NCBI GenBank assembly: GCA_002482405.1
Contig: DLFX01000119.1
Location: 2,127 to 10,415 of the forward strand
Length of the DNA: 8,289 nt
DNA from: Firmicutes bacterium UBA7709
GTDB lineage: Bacteria; Bacillota_A; Clostridia; Peptostreptococcales; Anaerovoracaceae
Reading direction: 5' to 3'
Below are positions 6,482 to 8,289 of this stretch, in pieces. Made by a program: the position numbers and the translations under genes. How positions within the stretch are numbered: position 1 is the first letter of the stretch; each line of letters starts with the position of its first letter. The notes below the pieces were generated by a model, which saw only the letters and a program-made list of their open reading frames with translations, did not search any database and was not told the DNA's origin.

Positions 6482-6502
6482 TACGCGCTGTATCAGCCTT
6501 TG
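6472..6502. terminator. 13-bp perfect stem-loop, probable bidirectional terminator
   Basis: CAAAGGCTGATAC (6472-6484), a 5-base loop GCGCT and GTATCAGCCTTTG (6490-6502) form a perfect 13-bp stem. It contains the last two sense codons and stop of the flavin reductase gene and lies between this + strand gene and the - strand small gene that ends at 6578. The + strand has no T-run beyond the TTT of the stem; on the - strand the stem is followed by TTTATCCTTCTTC, slightly more T-rich. It therefore looks like a shared terminator or an mRNA 3'-end stabiliser rather than a textbook intrinsic terminator. Confidence 0.65.
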
Positions 6503-6507
6503 CCATA

Positions 6508-6776
6508 ACCTAATATCACTGACTTATGGGAAAACGGAGTGGAGAATGGTTTATCGAGAGAAAGAGAAATCCATTGCTCAACGTGATTTAATGTATCGTA
6601 CGCAGCCGTTGCAGATATATCCGTTCTTGAAACGCGTGATCTTTATCGGCGAACCGCATATTGCGCAGCATAATTCTCCTGGTTTATACAGCTCATAACT
6701 GGCAATCTTACTACTTTTAAATTTCATATACATTCACATCCTTTCAGGAGAACTTGAACTGTTCGTGATATTAGGT
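6508..6776. repeat. 12-bp perfect inverted repeat flanking the small zinc-ribbon gene
   Basis: ACCTAATATCAC at 6508-6519 is repeated in inverted form as GTGATATTAGGT at 6765-6776. The pair encloses the whole small - strand gene at 6578-6733. A 12-base inverted match within 270 bases is unlikely by chance, although the sequence is AT-rich. It could be the ends of a small mobile cassette, paired operator sites, or 5' and 3' untranslated parts that base-pair in the transcript. No convincing target-site duplication is visible (only CAT near both edges). Confidence 0.45.
6578..6733 (-). CDS. Small zinc-ribbon protein (two CxxC pairs), 51 residues
   Basis: On the - strand an ATG at 6733 opens 51 codons ending TGA at 6580-6578. 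The protein begins MYMKFKSSKIASYELY and carries CCAIC (22-26) followed by GSPIKITRFKNGYI and CNGC (41-44). That is a CxxC-x14-CxxC arrangement as in zinc ribbons, ending in a basic tail VRYIKSR. The GYIC.GC pattern after a basic turn resembles the N-terminal zinc ribbon of DUF4428-type proteins; this is recall, not a search result. AAAGGA lies 5 bases before the ATG, with an in-frame TGA directly upstream, so the start is well defined (ATG 6727 is the alternative, 49 residues). A 50-codon + strand frame overlaps it but has no recognisable features. It converges on the flavin reductase gene, sharing the stem-loop at 6472-6502. Its function is unknown; it may bind zinc and possibly nucleic acid or a protein partner. 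Confidence 0.72.
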   Translation of the reverse strand: MYMKFKSSKIASYELYKPGELCCAICGSPIKITRFKNGYICNGCVRYIKSR

Positions 6777-6791
6777 CATCGTGTAGGAGTA

Positions 6792-6819
6792 ATAATATTT
6801 TATATAAAAAAATGGTAAA
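6792..6819 (-). promoter_or_regulatory. Candidate promoter for the small zinc-ribbon gene
   Basis: Read on the - strand, TTTACC (6819-6814) and TATTAT (6797-6792) are separated by 16 bases, a partial match to sigma-A boxes. Transcription would start near 6785 and give a leader of about 50 bases that contains one copy of the 12-bp inverted repeat (6765-6776). The region is so AT-rich that other -10-like boxes exist. Confidence 0.35.
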
Positions 6820-6947
6820 TATTTAATTTTTGTAATAATTTCCAAAATATTTGTAATAATCTAAAAAATTACTTAAAAAATTAATAGTATTCGTCGAATT
6901 TATAAGTCGAAACAACCAGTTTTCAATCGAAAATCAGGAGACAGGAA
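6820..6947. other. AT-rich intergenic block with short direct repeats
   Basis: The stretch between the candidate promoter of the small gene and the 3' end of the CdaR-like gene has no ORF. TTTGTAATAAT occurs at 6829-6839 and 6850-6860, exactly 21 bases apart (two helical turns). TAAAAAATTA occurs at 6862-6871 and 6874-6883. ATTCGTCGAAT (6889-6899) is a perfect palindrome around a central base. These could be regulator-binding sites or an UP element, or simply low-complexity AT sequence. I see no convincing terminator for the - strand regulator gene here. Confidence 0.3.
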
Positions 6948-8081
6948 TCAGTCATTGCCCTTGTAAGTTGCCGCCAGATACAGGATGAAAAGATCCTGAT
7001 AAAGCCTCAGATTGAATCCGGTTTTTTTGTAAAGGCACTGGATTTTGTACTGAACCGTATTTTTATGAATGAAGAGCTTTTCAGCCAGCCTGTTCAAGGA
7101 GCCGTTACATTCGAAATAGTCGATGATAAAATCGCTGAAGATTTTTATCTCTTCCGGGGAACAATCGCGGAAAACATTGTTGTATAAATTTCTCCTGTGC
7201 ATGATGGGAATTTGATTGATTGTGAAGCCCAGCACGATGGTACTGTACAGAAAAATGCCGTTCTTTTTTGTGTCAAAATAATGGAATACGGTATTTGCTT
7301 CATTATAGGACTTCGGAATATCCAGATAATTTGCGTATTCGTTGCCGATGCAGCATAGGATCGGAAGCTGGTACATGGATTCCAGCTCGTTGGCAAGACG
7401 GGAGACCGAGGACTGCAGCCTTGCCGCCGAATAATTCGAGAGGATGATAAAGAATCCTCCGCTGTAAACCGTCAGGATATGAGAGGAGGACAGCCGGTTT
7501 CTGATATATCTCTTGATCACATCATAATTCGCCTGCAGCAGCTCGGGAGATAAATCTATTTCCCGGTTATCCACATATTTCAGCAGTGCCACACTAAACG
7601 GACCATGGGGATCGAGAAGGTTGTCCTCGAGCCATTTTTCCAAATCGGAAAAGGAGATATCCAGATTGCCGTGAATGAAGTTGTTGATAAAGACGAGCTG
7701 CCGGCGTTCCGCAGCGTTCTGCTGGGAGGTTTCAAAGTATTCCCGGATCAGCATTTCCGTCATTTTCTGCAGGATCCGTCCGTATTTAATGGTTTCGGCG
7801 GGGTGCCCCGTTATACCGATAACACCGATGATTTCATCCGAAAAATAGATCGGTAAATTGACGCCCTTCCTGCATCCGGCATAGCCGCCGTCCGTGTCGA
7901 CGATCAACTCGTCTAAACCGTTTTCGATGATAATGTGCGCGCCTTCATGAAAGGTGTTGATTCTTTTTGTATCCGTGCTGGCCAGGATCAAGCCGGTACT
8001 GTCCATAATGTTAAGGTCAAAGTCGATTACATTCTCAATTCTTCTGATAATTTCCATGGCGGTTTGCTGGTTCAGAAGCAT
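6948..8081 (-). CDS. CdaR/PucR-family transcription regulator (sugar diacid recognition type)
   Basis: A 377-residue protein close in length and layout to E. coli CdaR (385), which activates glycerate, galactarate and glucarate genes. The N-terminal sugar-diacid recognition domain (about 3-135) includes MDSTGLILASTDTKRINTFH (26-45), EGA (46-48), GCRKGVNLPIYFSDEIIGVIGITG (69-92) and the K99-YG segment. A central GGDEF-like linker domain (about 160-270) follows, then a PucR-type helix-turn-helix at the C-terminus (about 320-370: LNRLAEKLFIHKNTVQYKI, 329-347). Start: ATG 8081 (MLLNQQTAMEI) matches CdaR alignment and has GAGGAG about 10 bases upstream; ATG 8099 is possible, but its codons overlap that site. 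The open frame reaching 8243 is rejected because a strong promoter lies inside it. The ligand and targets are not evident from neighbours: no glycerate kinase or diacid permease lies in the window. The regulator's family is firm; the name cdaR is not. Confidence 0.88.
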   Translation of the reverse strand: MLLNQQTAMEIIRRIENVIDFDLNIMDSTGLILASTDTKRINTFHEGAHIIIENGLDELIVDTDGGYAGCRKGVNLPIYFSDEIIGVIGITGHPAETIKYGRILQKMTEMLIREYFETSQQNAAERRQLVFINNFIHGNLDISFSDLEKWLEDNLLDPHGPFSVALLKYVDNREIDLSPELLQANYDVIKRYIRNRLSSSHILTVYSGGFFIILSNYSAARLQSSVSRLANELESMYQLPILCCIGNEYANYLDIPKSYNEANTVFHYFDTKKNGIFLYSTIVLGFTINQIPIMHRRNLYNNVFRDCSPEEIKIFSDFIIDYFECNGSLNRLAEKLFIHKNTVQYKIQCLYKKTGFNLRLYQDLFILYLAATYKGND

Positions 8082-8139
8082 AACTCTTTCTCTCCTCATC
8101 TCAATATGGTTCCTATAACAAATATTCATAAACATCTTT

Positions 8140-8167
8140 ATTATACATAATATGGAATACACGTCAA
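8140..8167 (-). promoter_or_regulatory. Sigma-A promoter of the CdaR-like regulator gene
   Basis: On the - strand TTGACG (8167-8162, 5 of 6 consensus) and TATAAT (8145-8140, perfect) are 16 bases apart. Transcription would begin near 8133, leaving a leader of about 50 bases before ATG 8081. This is the best promoter match in the window and supports the shorter start of the regulator. Confidence 0.7.
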
Positions 8168-8221
8168 TGACAATGTAAACTGGAATCACAATCCCGGGTT
8201 TGCAGAATAACCGGAAACCGA

Positions 8222-8249
8222 TTGCTCCGCGCAGACGGATCATTATTAT
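8222..8249 (+). promoter_or_regulatory. Weak candidate promoter facing the right edge
   Basis: TTGCTC (8222-8227) and TATTAT (8244-8249) are 16 bases apart on the + strand. Start of transcription near 8256 would serve the possible divergent gene starting at 8273. Both boxes are imperfect, so this is only a candidate. Confidence 0.25.
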
Positions 8250-8272
8250 GTATCAGATTTGGTGACAGTGAG

Positions 8273-8289
8273 ATGAGGAAATGTATTTT
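8273..8289 (+). CDS. Possible start of a divergent + strand gene (partial)
   Basis: ATG at 8273 opens MRKCI and runs off the window. GGTGA (8261-8265), complementary to part of the anti-Shine-Dalgarno, lies 7 bases upstream, and a weak promoter lies at 8222-8249. Regulators of the CdaR type are often transcribed divergently from their targets, which makes a gene here reasonable. Five codons cannot establish it. Confidence 0.25.

Noticed and set aside
6546..6698. A 50-codon + strand frame (MVYREKEKSIAQ...) with GGAGTGGAG just upstream, opposite the small zinc-ribbon gene
   Set aside because: It has a fair ribosome site but no recognisable motif, whereas the opposite strand has paired CxxC motifs, its own ribosome site and a candidate promoter. 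Probably a shadow frame.
6931..6950. TTTTC-AATC-GAAAA hairpin near the 3' end of the CdaR-like gene as a terminator
   Set aside because: The stem is about 5 A/T-rich pairs (near 6921-6934) with no T-run on the - strand; too weak to call.
8082..8243. N-terminal extension of the CdaR-like protein to position 8243
   Set aside because: A near-consensus promoter lies at 8140-8167 inside it, no ribosome site precedes it, and CdaR homologs begin near the MLLNQQTAMEI segment.

Overview
The window looks like a chromosomal segment from a low- to mid-GC Gram-positive bacterium of the class Clostridia. The evidence is the gene order rimM-trmD followed by yggS/ylmE-sepF-yggT/ylmG-divIVA-lspA-rluD, strong AGGAGG-type ribosome sites, and protein sequences of clearly Firmicute type. 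The exact genus cannot be read from the sequence. All genes from position 1 to about 6481 are on the + strand and tightly packed. The two genes beyond that point are on the - strand.

Region 1 (1-876) holds the 3' end of rimM, then trmD, which together belong to the ribosome and tRNA maturation cluster. A possible 29-codon membrane peptide overlaps the trmD stop codon. Region 2 (911-4378) is a cell-division/envelope cluster. It contains a single-pass membrane HlyD-like adaptor protein with no transporter beside it, the PLP-binding protein YggS, the FtsZ-anchoring protein SepF, the membrane protein YggT and the polar scaffold DivIVA. The S4-domain gene ylmH, which stands between yggT and divIVA in Bacillus subtilis, is missing. 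Between the HlyD-like gene and yggS lies a ~160-bp hairpin-rich element bounded by imperfect 23-bp inverted repeats. Region 3 (4388-6481) carries lspA (lipoprotein signal peptidase), an rluD-type pseudouridine synthase and a flavoredoxin-like flavin reductase. It ends in a 13-bp perfect stem-loop that overlaps the last stop codon.

Region 4 (6482-6947) looks non-coding at first sight. On the - strand, however, it encodes a 51-residue protein with two CxxC pairs and a good ribosome site, so a small zinc-ribbon protein. A 12-bp perfect inverted repeat flanks this gene, and an AT-rich block with short direct repeats lies upstream of it. Region 5 (6948-8289) is a - strand CdaR/PucR-family transcription regulator with a near-consensus promoter. 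The window may end with the first codons of a divergent + strand gene.

Most of the window is a conserved housekeeping neighbourhood. The least explained parts are the small zinc-ribbon gene with its flanking inverted repeat, the terminal-inverted-repeat element at 2117-2275, the possible 29-aa membrane peptide, and the HlyD-like protein sitting in a division gene cluster. I found no CRISPR array, rRNA, tRNA, transposase or phage gene.
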